In this document: piece after piece, positions 8,210 to 16,256 of the stretch | Position numbering within the stretch: position 1 is the first letter of the stretch | Layout of the letters: every line of letters starts with the position of its first letter | From: JBCBZH01 sp039815415 | GTDB lineage: Bacteria; Bacteroidota; Rhodothermia; Rhodothermales; Rubricoccaceae | Assembly (NCBI GenBank): GCA_039815415.1 | Contig: JBCBZH010000008.1 | Coordinates: forward strand, 1-38,514 | Direction of reading: 5' to 3' | DNA: 38,514 nt | The notes under the pieces: generated by a model | The model's database searches: none | What the model saw: only the letters and a program-made list of their open reading frames with translations | Told to the model about the DNA's origin: nothing | Program-made: the position numbers and the translations under genes

Positions 8210-8239
8210 ATCGGCGGACAAAGGGTAGATCGGCGGACA
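8206..8239 (+). repeat. Tandem 19-base repeat over the murA stop codon
   Basis: GTAGATCGGCGGACA occurs at 8206-8220 and again at 8225-8239 (period 19). The first copy includes the murA TAG (8207-8209). The following GAGGACGGTAGACGGAGGACGG is also internally repetitive. It looks like slippage duplication. Confidence 0.7.
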
Positions 8240-8297
8240 GAGGACGGTAGACGGAGGACGGTTCTTCGCTCCACACGTCACCTCGTATCTCTGCTCT

Positions 8298-8332
8298 CGC
8301 CAGCTCGAGGAGCGATTCGCCTCGAGCTGGCG
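8298..8332. terminator. Inverted uptake-like motif pair, 13-bp hairpin downstream of murA
   Basis: CGCCAGCTCGAGG (8298-8310) and its exact reverse complement (8320-8332) form a 13-bp stem with a 9-base loop. Each arm is a full motif copy. It lies 89 bases after the murA stop, with no T-run, so a terminator role is inferred by analogy with paired uptake sequences in Neisseria and Haemophilus. Confidence 0.65.
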
Positions 8333-8435
8333 TCTCTGCAGCTCCCCCACCTGTCATCCCGAGCGGATGCGAGGGATCTCGACGCCAGCCCGTCCAGCCC
8401 TTCGGTGCCGGATGTCGTGGCAGAACGGAGCGCCT

Positions 8436-8444
8436 CGAGCTGGC
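8436..8444 (-). repeat. Uptake-like motif copy upstream of a lipoprotein gene
   Basis: CCTCGAGCTGGCGAAT (8434-8449) is a full consensus copy on the minus strand, about 60 bases before the start at 8501. It is the third full copy in the 291-base murA-lipoprotein intergenic region. Confidence 0.6.
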
Positions 8445-8500
8445 GAATCCAGCGGGCGATGTGCAGATTCCCGACTCTGATCTCGCCAGCCCGCACGCTC

Positions 8501-9304
8501 ATGCGCTCCACGCTCGCCCTCGCATCTCTGCTTCTGCTCGCCGCCTGCTCTGGAAGCCCACCCGAAGCTCCAGCCCCAGCCGACGCGCTGCTCGACCTCT
8601 GGGCAGCCATCCCCGTGGGCATGGACGCCTTGACGGAGAACGATGTGCCCGAGACCTGCGATGTCTCGTTCAAGACGTGGTTCGAGGACTTCGGCGTCCG
8701 CGGCCTTGCGTGTGCCACCAACCAGGGACTGTCGCTCCGTGAGGCGCCCCAGCGCGCCCCGATGCGCGTTTGGACCTCCGGCCCCCACCAGCTCGACGCC
8801 AACGGGCTCGCGCTCGACCTGACTGCTGAGCGAGCCTTCGGGCAGTACAATCCCGCATTCGTGGAGTGGGCTGTGGCGAACGGGCTGCCTCGAACGGAGG
8901 GTGCCCAACGCATTGCCCAGCCGGTGTACGACCGCTACGTCCGTCGCCTCGCGCGCGTCTACTGGCTGGTGCTGTCCGACCTGGAGGCCGACGGATTCCC
9001 GGCCTCTCTCCCCGCTGGCGCGGTCTCCGAGTATGCGGCCTACCTCGAGGGCGGAGCCATCCCGGACGGCACACTGGGCTTCGAAGGGGGCGTCTCGATG
9101 CACAGCCTCTTCGGAGACCTGACCCTGCCGCTCGCGCAGCGCCTCCGCTCGCCTACCAACGATGAGTGGTCGATCCGCTATGAAGCCAACACGGCGTATG
9201 GCTTCTGGGTCCGCCGCCGTGCGGATGGCTCCGTCGAGACGTTCCGAGACGGCTTGAGCGAGCTGCTCCAAACGCTGGACTCCGAGTGGCTTGCAGCCAA
9301 CTAG
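8501..9304 (+). CDS. Hypothetical lipoprotein
   Basis: A 267-residue protein I do not recognise. The ATG at 8501 starts a clear lipoprotein signal peptide (MRSTLALASLLLLAAC, Cys16), so upstream in-frame extensions to 8405 are rejected. The mature protein is soluble and rich in Trp/Tyr/Phe (WAVANGLPRTEGAQ, YDRYVRRLARVYWLVLSDLE, EWSIRYEANTAYGFWVRRRADGS). Two Cys residues (DVPETCDVSFK, GLACATNQG) lie close enough for a disulfide. The WSIRYEANTAYGFWVRRRADGSVETF segment reads like a strand-turn-strand unit. It is flanked on both sides by intergenic regions rich in the uptake-like motif. Function unknown. Confidence 0.75.
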   Translation: MRSTLALASLLLLAACSGSPPEAPAPADALLDLWAAIPVGMDALTENDVPETCDVSFKTWFEDFGVRGLACATNQGLSLREAPQRAPMRVWTSGPHQLDANGLALDLTAERAFGQYNPAFVEWAVANGLPRTEGAQRIAQPVYDRYVRRLARVYWLVLSDLEADGFPASLPAGAVSEYAAYLEGGAIPDGTLGFEGGVSMHSLFGDLTLPLAQRLRSPTNDEWSIRYEANTAYGFWVRRRADGSVETFRDGLSELLQTLDSEWLAAN

Positions 9305-9678
9305 CGCGCTACCTGAATCACCAGCTCGACGATCCGGTCCACGGGACCGCCACCCTCTGGCCAGACAAGTGGCGTAGCGGCAAGCGCCAGGCCAAGAACG
9401 ACAAGCACTGGGCGGAGACGGGACCGACGACGAGCCATGCCCAAGGTGTCGGCTCTCGAGCTGGCGACTCAGGTGATGGAAGGCTTCGTCACGCGAGCGC
9501 GTCAACTGGTACAGGTAGAGCCATCGACAGAATCTGCCTGTTCGCCAGCTCGAGCCTCCCCGACGAGTTGGCGACCTGTCCGTTCCGATTTCCTCGTTCC
9601 TGTTGCCTCTTTCCTCCTCAAGTGTGAGGACCCTGCGGAGGCGGACACCTTCTGCCTTCTGGGATCGTACTGCGGGCC
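9305..9678. other. 374-base non-coding region with several uptake-like motifs
   Basis: No frame here has plausible coding content. It holds a one-mismatch motif (9320-9328), a full copy (9457-9465), the inverted pair at 9542-9574, and a small unrelated hairpin, TCCTCA/TGAGGA at 9615-9630. The promoter of the following ABC transporter should lie near the right end, but I cannot identify it. Confidence 0.6.
9542..9574. terminator. Inverted uptake-like motif pair, 11-bp hairpin
   Basis: TCGCCAGCTCG (9542-9552) pairs with CGAGTTGGCGA (9564-9574) through 11 bp, including one G-T, over an 11-base loop. One arm is a perfect motif and the other has a single C-to-T change. That change keeps pairing in RNA but would weaken recognition as DNA. 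Confidence 0.5.
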
Positions 9679-11496
<1,818 letters not shown>

Positions 11497-11619
11497 GCCG
11501 CCCGCCGCCTCCGCGAGAGCAGGCAGCTCGAGGCTGTACCCGTCTCGCCGGTGGCGTAGGGACGTATCGCAATACGCCCCTACCGCACACCACGCAACGG
11601 GCTGGCGACCGGCGTTTCT

Positions 11620-11628
11620 CGAGCTGGC
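11620..11628 (-). repeat. Uptake-like motif copy between exporter and acyltransferase genes
   Basis: TTCTCGAGCTGGCGG (11616-11630) is a full copy, 33 bases before the acyltransferase ATG. Degenerate relatives lie at 11523-11534 (GCAGCTCGAGG) and 11600-11608 (GGGCTGGCG) in the same 164-base gap. Confidence 0.55.
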
Positions 11629-11660
11629 GGTATCCTCTGGCATCCCCGCCCGCCCGACGC

Positions 11661-13154
11661 ATGACCGACCGCCGACCGTTCGCCTACCGCGTGATCGTGG
11701 GCATGGTGCGCTGGGTGATGCGGCTCTTCTTTCGGCGGATCGAGGTGGAAGGCCAGGACAATGTGCCGCTGGACCGAGGCGGGCTGCTGGTGGCATGGCA
11801 CCCCAACGGGCTGATCGACCCGGCGCTGATCGTGACCCAATTCCCCGGCCACGCGGTCTTCGGCGCGCGCGACGGGCTGCTGCGCTGGCCGATCCTTGGC
11901 TGGGCGATGCGCGCGATGGGCACCGTCCCGATCTACCGCCCCCAAGACAACGCCAACCAGACCGAGGAGGCCCGACGCGCGGCCAACCAGAAGAGCCTCG
12001 ACGCGCTGGCGCTGGCCGTCGTGAACGGCTCGTATGCCGCACTCTTTCCTGAGGGCGTCAGCCACGACAATCCGCACCTCTCGGAGATCCGATCCGGCGC
12101 GGCCCGCCTCGCCCTTCGTGCCCACCAGCTCGCGACGGAGTCGGACGGGCCGGAGCAACCGCCCGTGGTGCTCCCGGTTGGGCTCCACTACGACCGCAAG
12201 AGCCTCTTTCGCTCCGAGGTGCTTGTCACCTTCCACCCCCCGCTGGAAATCCCAGACGAGCTGGTAATTGGCGACCCTGCAACCGAGAAAGCACGAGCCA
12301 ACGAGCTGACGGAGCGCATTAAGGCCGCGCTCATCCGCATCGTGCGCCCGACGGAGGACTGGCGGCTACACGCGCTGATGCACCGCGCGCGGGCGCTCAT
12401 CAGCGCCGAGGCGACGGCCCGCGATGGCATCGAGCGCCCGGAAACGCTGACGGAGAAAACGCTCGGGTTCGCGCAGATCTGGCACGGCTACCAGGCTCGC
12501 CGCGAGAGCCATACGGAGGAGATCGGGACGCTACGAGCGGATATCACCAACTACGACCGCCGTCTCCGTGCCCTCGACATGGACGACGCGGACCTCGACC
12601 GTCCGCCACGCCTCGGCGCGCTGGCACTTGGGGCCATCCTGCTGTTCCAGGCCATTGGGGTGTTCCTGCTGCTGCCGCCATTCTTGGTGCTCGGCTACGT
12701 CGTCAACCTCCCCGTTCATGTCACTATCCAGGCCCTCGCCAAGCGATTCGCGTCGGCAGAGAAGGACACGGCGACCATCAAGATTTTGGCCGGGCTGGTG
12801 CTGTACCCGCTAGCCTGGCTCGTGGCGGGCCTCATCGCCTCCGGCGTGCATGTACGGCTTCGCGACGCCTTCCCGGCCCTCCCCGACACGCCGTTCCTCG
12901 TCGGGCTGGTGGTCTTCATCCTCGCGATGTTCAGCGGCGCCTTGGTGCTGATCTACACCGACCTCGCGCGCAAGACAGCCCGTGCCATCCGCATCCGCCT
13001 CGCCCGCCAATCCCGCGCCGATGTGGTGGCCGAGCTGCGCACCGAGCGGGCTGACCTCCACGACCGCTTCCTCGAGCTGGCGCAAGGCCTCGTCTTCCCG
13101 GACGACTTGACCGACGACGAACAGCGGTTCACAGCCCCAGCGCCCCGGAGCTGA
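11661..13154 (+). CDS. PlsC-like glycerolipid acyltransferase with C-terminal membrane domain
   Basis: A 497-residue protein. Residues about 10-240 form an acyltransferase domain: catalytic His-Asp pair in WHPNGLID (His47, Asp53; the spacing seen in the HPNSFLD-type Bacteroidota branch), then a GARDGLLRWPILGWAMRAMGTVPIYR acceptor region, FPEG (129-132) and IRSGAARL (143-150). It would acylate lysophosphatidate or a related glycerolipid at the inner membrane. A long helical linker follows, then a C-terminal part with about three or four membrane helices (about 320-360, 375-400, 410-435) and a basic, coiled tail. That C-terminal extension of about 250 residues is longer than in ordinary PlsC (~250 residues in all). 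A motif copy encodes FLELAQ near the end. Confidence 0.88.
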   Translation: MTDRRPFAYRVIVGMVRWVMRLFFRRIEVEGQDNVPLDRGGLLVAWHPNGLIDPALIVTQFPGHAVFGARDGLLRWPILGWAMRAMGTVPIYRPQDNANQTEEARRAANQKSLDALALAVVNGSYAALFPEGVSHDNPHLSEIRSGAARLALRAHQLATESDGPEQPPVVLPVGLHYDRKSLFRSEVLVTFHPPLEIPDELVIGDPATEKARANELTERIKAALIRIVRPTEDWRLHALMHRARALISAEATARDGIERPETLTEKTLGFAQIWHGYQARRESHTEEIGTLRADITNYDRRLRALDMDDADLDRPPRLGALALGAILLFQAIGVFLLLPPFLVLGYVVNLPVHVTIQALAKRFASAEKDTATIKILAGLVLYPLAWLVAGLIASGVHVRLRDAFPALPDTPFLVGLVVFILAMFSGALVLIYTDLARKTARAIRIRLARQSRADVVAELRTERADLHDRFLELAQGLVFPDDLTDDEQRFTAPAPRS

Positions 13155-13533
13155 TGCTCGCCCTGAACTGACGATGTCAGCAGCCCGGAACCGCCAGTTC
13201 GAGCCGAAGGTCGGCGTCAGCCAACTGGCGACGTAGCGGTACGGATTCAGCCTGCCGTCATTCCCGCGCAGGCGGGAATCCACCAGCTGGTACAGCGCTT
13301 CGATGTGGATTCCTGCTTTCGCAGGAATGACGGCACTAGGAAAGGACTGTACACGTATGGCTCGCCAGCGCGTTGGATCTCGAGATGGCAGTACGCCGGC
13401 TTGCAAGCGGCTCCCGTTCCCCCCCGCCAAGACAGTGAGTAGAGGCAAGGCATGAGCTGGCGGGGAAACGCCCTGCCCCCAATCCCCAACACCCGCCCAC
13501 CCGGTATCTTCGACGGTTCCTCTATCCCACTCT
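13155..13533. other. 379-base non-coding region with two kinds of inverted repeat
   Basis: No coding frame is credible. Downstream of the acyltransferase stop is a degenerate uptake-like inverted pair, CGCCAGTT (13192-13199) and AACTGGCG (13223-13230). Next comes an 83-base double-hairpin element (13253-13335), then a copy with mismatches around 13379-13390 and GAGCTGGCG at 13454-13462. The nucleoside transporter leader (CCTCTATCCCACTCT) ends it. Confidence 0.7.
13253..13335. repeat. 83-bp REP/MITE-like element of two facing hairpins
   Basis: Terminal arms TGCCGTCATTCC and GGAATGACGGCA (13253-13264 and 13324-13335) are perfect inverted repeats. Inside each end is its own hairpin: ATTCCCGC-GCAG-GCGGGAAT (13260-13279) and ATTCCTGC-TTTC-GCAGGAAT (13309-13328). 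The GTCATTCCCGC...GCGGGAATCCA pattern is a REP-like sequence I have seen in many unrelated bacterial genomes. It is probably a small non-autonomous element mobilised in trans. It is unrelated in sequence to the TCGCCAGCTCGA motif. No transposase is present in the window. Confidence 0.8.
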
Positions 13534-14973
13534 ATGGATCCGGTCTCCATCGGTCGCGGCCTGCTCGGGCTCGCTGCCATCCTCGCCATCGCGTTTCTGA
13601 TCTCGTCGGACAAGCGGCGTATCAACTGGAGAACGGTCGGATTCGGGCTGGCGCTGCAGCTCATCTTCGCCATCTTCGTGCTCAAGGGCGAGGACATGGG
13701 CGCCGTCTTCGCGCCGTTGGGCTGGCCGAAAGCGGCATTCGCGTTCGTGAGCGGGCTGTTCGTGGAGTTCCTGAAGGCCGTGGAGGTCGGCTCGTCGTTC
13801 ATCTTCGGCAGCCTGGGGCTCAGCCCCGGCATCGAAGGCTCGCTGGGCTTCTTCTTCTTCTCGCAGGTGCTGCCGACAGTGATCGTGTTCGCGTCGCTGA
13901 TGTCGATCTTGTACTACCTCGGCGTGATGCAGTGGATCGTGCGTGGCATGGCGTGGGTGGTGCGCCGTGCGCTCGGCACGAGCGGCCCGGAGTCGCTGTC
14001 CGTCAGCGCGAACATCTTCGTGGGGCAGACCGAGGCGCCGCTGGTCATCAAGCCGTACATCAAGACGCTCTCGCGCAGCGAGCTGATGGCGGTCATGACT
14101 GGCGGCATGGCGACCATCGCAGGCGGCGTGCTGGCGAGCTACGTGGCGTTCCTGGGCGAGCGCTACGCGGCAGCCGAGGGCGTGGCGATTGAAGTCGGGC
14201 AGCAGCTCATCGCCGAGCAGCTTCTGGGCGCCAGCGTGATGGCGGCCCCGGCAGCCCTCGTGCTGGCGAAGATGATGATCCCAGAGCGCCCTGCCGATGT
14301 GCTGGCGAGCGAGACCGCCACCGCCGCGATCTCCGCCAGCCCGACGGCCTCCCCCCTCCCCGAGCTGGCAACCGACGCCGGGGAAGCCACACGCACGGGC
14401 ATCTCGAGCGACACCGCCGAGGCCTCAGCGGTGGAGGCCCTGGAGGATGAGGGGCCCAAGAACGTGATCGATGCCGCGGCCACTGGGGCAGCGGACGGGC
14501 TCCAACTGGCGCTCAACATCGGCGCCATGCTGATCGCCTTCCTGGCGCTCATCGCCATCCTGAACGGCATCCTCGGCTGGGGCGCGGGCTTCTTCAACGC
14601 TGAGCTGTCGCTGGAGATGATCCTGGGCTTCGTGCTGGCGCCCATCGCGTGGCTCATCGGCGTGCCGACGCCCGACATTATGACGTTCGGGTCGCTGATC
14701 GGGACGAAGGTGATCGCCAATGAGTTCGTGGCCTACACCCAGCTCGCCGACGGCATCGCGGCGGGCAGCCTGAACCCCAAGACCGTCATCATGGCGACGT
14801 TTGCGCTGTGCGGCTTCGCCAACCTGTCGTCCATCGGCATCCAGATCGGCGGCATCGGGCCGCTGGCGCCGGAGCGGACGGGCGAGATCGCGAGCCTCGG
14901 GCTGCGAGCCGTGCTGGCGGGTACGCTGGCGAACCTGATGACGGCCACCATCGCGGGCGTGCTGCTGGGGTGA
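13534..14973 (+). CDS. NupC-family concentrative nucleoside transporter
   Basis: A 479-residue inner-membrane protein of the CNT family, which imports nucleosides with Na+ or H+. The ATG at 13534 follows a C/T-rich leader. The diagnostic motif GQTEAPLVIKPY (residues 164-175) contains the Gln-Thr-Glu nucleoside-binding segment. Multiple hydrophobic helices occupy 8-25, 35-50, 105-130 and the C-terminal half, which includes LIGTKVIANEFVAY and the final Gly-rich helix. Between about residues 250 and 315 there is a hydrophilic Ala/Ser/Glu-rich insertion not typical of the ~400-residue family, and one motif copy (14361) falls in it (PELATDAG). The stop is followed one base later by a perfect palindromic motif pair (14975-14992). 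Confidence 0.92.
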   Translation: MDPVSIGRGLLGLAAILAIAFLISSDKRRINWRTVGFGLALQLIFAIFVLKGEDMGAVFAPLGWPKAAFAFVSGLFVEFLKAVEVGSSFIFGSLGLSPGIEGSLGFFFFSQVLPTVIVFASLMSILYYLGVMQWIVRGMAWVVRRALGTSGPESLSVSANIFVGQTEAPLVIKPYIKTLSRSELMAVMTGGMATIAGGVLASYVAFLGERYAAAEGVAIEVGQQLIAEQLLGASVMAAPAALVLAKMMIPERPADVLASETATAAISASPTASPLPELATDAGEATRTGISSDTAEASAVEALEDEGPKNVIDAAATGAADGLQLALNIGAMLIAFLALIAILNGILGWGAGFFNAELSLEMILGFVLAPIAWLIGVPTPDIMTFGSLIGTKVIANEFVAYTQLADGIAAGSLNPKTVIMATFALCGFANLSSIGIQIGGIGPLAPERTGEIASLGLRAVLAGTLANLMTATIAGVLLG

Positions 14974-14974
14974 T

Positions 14975-14992
14975 CGCCAGCTCGAGCTGGCG
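14975..14992. terminator. Fused uptake-like motif pair: 18-bp perfect palindrome after a stop codon
   Basis: CGCCAGCTCGAGCTGGCG is two motif copies on opposite strands sharing the central TCGA. It starts one base after the nucleoside transporter TGA. As RNA it could form a tight hairpin; as DNA it is an 18-bp palindrome. Confidence 0.65.
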
Positions 14993-15106
14993 GGATGATA
15001 GTTTCGACAAGGCCTACAAGTTCTGAACGTTGCAGAAGCGTGCGACGTGTAGAGCAGGGCGCAGGCTTGGTCTACAACGGATTTGCTCCAACAGGATTGG
15101 CATTCG

Positions 15107-15454
15107 CTAGCGGGTCAGAAACCTCCAAGCAACCCACAGACAGTACAGGGTGCCCGGCGATACAAGCATGATTGGCAGAACAGTGATCTTGACAAGCTGA
15201 GTCTCAGATCGGCCGTGGTCCTTGTGCAAGCGATACGTGTACCAAGCACCTGTGAGAGTCGCGACTCCCATTCCTGCCAAGAGCGGGAGCCCCACGGTCA
15301 AGCCGTACCATAATCGGTTTGCGGGGTTATCGGGAATGACGATATGCCCTGTCACGAGCAGATACCAATGGAGGTGGAATCCGACAGTGAAGAGCAGGGA
15401 GAGTACCGCCACCACCAATACCCGTGCGAACTCGGTGCGTCTGATTGGGGGCAT
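15107..15454 (-). CDS. Small membrane protein of unknown function
   Basis: A 115-residue protein starting at the ATG at 15454 (MPPIRRTEFARVLVVAVLSLLFTVGFH); an upstream ATG at 15481 would add nine residues. Three hydrophobic segments are visible: VLVVAVLSLLFTVGFHLHWYL, YGLTVGLPLLAGMGVATLTGAWY and ITVLPIMLVSPGTLYCLWVAW, with a basic RLHKDHGRSETQ loop between the last two. I do not recognise the family. GC content is visibly lower here than in neighbouring genes and codon choice is less biased, suggesting recent acquisition or weak expression. A downstream neighbour on the same strand is lacking. Confidence 0.6.
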   Translation of the reverse strand: MPPIRRTEFARVLVVAVLSLLFTVGFHLHWYLLVTGHIVIPDNPANRLWYGLTVGLPLLAGMGVATLTGAWYTYRLHKDHGRSETQLVKITVLPIMLVSPGTLYCLWVAWRFLTR

Positions 15455-15623
15455 GTAGCAGGAACGAGAACGGAAAGCCACATAAAGACCGAGTGGTCGG
15501 ACGCCGCACAGACATCGAGCTGACGACAGGATAGACCACTGCTAGCTCGCTCGGTGCCTGCTCTCTGCTCTGCGGAACCGAATGGGTGCTTCGGACCGAC
15601 ATGGCATCGATTGTGACCCTTTG

Positions 15624-16142
15624 CTACAGTCCAATCCCTACCCCAATGGTTTGCCTCATATCCGACCGGCCACGAGGATCGCCTCCCCACGTAACGCCGC
15701 CGCGCCCCACAAACCGCCCGAGCCAGATTCGTGCGGTTGCCTCAGCATACGGCGCTGCCACAACAGAGGCTCTGCCCGACAATTGAAGCACCGATTTGCC
15801 AGAGAGGCGGTCAACGGCTACACCTGCCCCGAACTCGAATGCCGCGGGTACCCCTATCGGATGACCCAGTGAAAAGAGAGCCGTTGCGCCTGCAGATCCG
15901 ACGAGGTAACGATTGGGGCCAGGACCTCCGGGCCGGGCTTCATTCCATGCCCCAACACCAGCTCGAACCCGAATAGCTCGGACATCGTCATCCGAACTTA
16001 GCACGAGAGCATCCACGCCTACAGTGTAGGCAGCGGTAGGACCGTAGGCATCAGCCCCAATGACGACCGCGCGGCTACCGCCTTGCGCTGCCGAGGCCGA
16101 GACCACGAGGGCAAACACGAGGACTGACAAGAAATAGCGCAT
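15624..16142 (-). CDS. Secreted small barrel-like protein of unknown function
   Basis: A 172-residue protein with a Sec signal peptide (MRYFLSVLVFALVVSASAAQ, cleavage near residue 19). The mature part is Gly/Ala-rich with alternating strands (AAYTVGVDALVLSSDDDVRAIRVRAGVGAW, AAFEFGAGVAVDRLSGKSVLQLSGRASVVAAPYAEATARIWLG) and ends in RQTIGVGIGL. This is consistent with an 8-stranded outer-membrane barrel or a similar strand-rich surface protein. No named family recognised. It lies between the TonB-receptor 3' end and the small membrane protein, all on the minus strand, within a less GC-rich patch. The upstream motif hairpin (16214-16250) separates it from the receptor transcript. Confidence 0.65.
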   Translation of the reverse strand: MRYFLSVLVFALVVSASAAQGGSRAVVIGADAYGPTAAYTVGVDALVLSSDDDVRAIRVRAGVGAWNEARPGGPGPNRYLVGSAGATALFSLGHPIGVPAAFEFGAGVAVDRLSGKSVLQLSGRASVVAAPYAEATARIWLGRFVGRGGVTWGGDPRGRSDMRQTIGVGIGL

Positions 16143-16213
16143 GGGGAGTCAAACTGTTTGCCAGTTATGAACAGGTAGGTACCACAACCAATGCACCGAT
16201 TCAAGTCGCTTCA

Positions 16214-16250
16214 TTCGCCAGCTCGAAACACCTCACAACGAGCTGGCGAA
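16214..16250. terminator. Inverted uptake-like motif pair, 12-bp hairpin after the TonB receptor
   Basis: TTCGCCAGCTCG (16214-16225) and CGAGCTGGCGAA (16239-16250) form a perfect 12-bp stem over a 13-base loop. It begins six bases past the minus-strand stop of the receptor gene. Paired orientation and position fit a terminator for the ECF-FecR-receptor operon. Confidence 0.65.
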
Positions 16251-16256
16251 GGTGGA

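Noticed and set aside
6902..8350. 482-residue open frame on the minus strand opposite murA
   Set aside because: His/Arg-rich antisense of a clearly conserved murA; no start context or motif of its own.
9615..9630. Hairpin TCCTCA/TGAGGA as a terminator
   Set aside because: Only 6 bp with no T-run, and 300 bases from the preceding gene; it may be chance.
13253..13335. CRISPR-like or attachment-site interpretation of the double hairpin
   Set aside because: There are no regularly spaced direct repeats and no integrase or tRNA nearby; a REP-like element explains it better.
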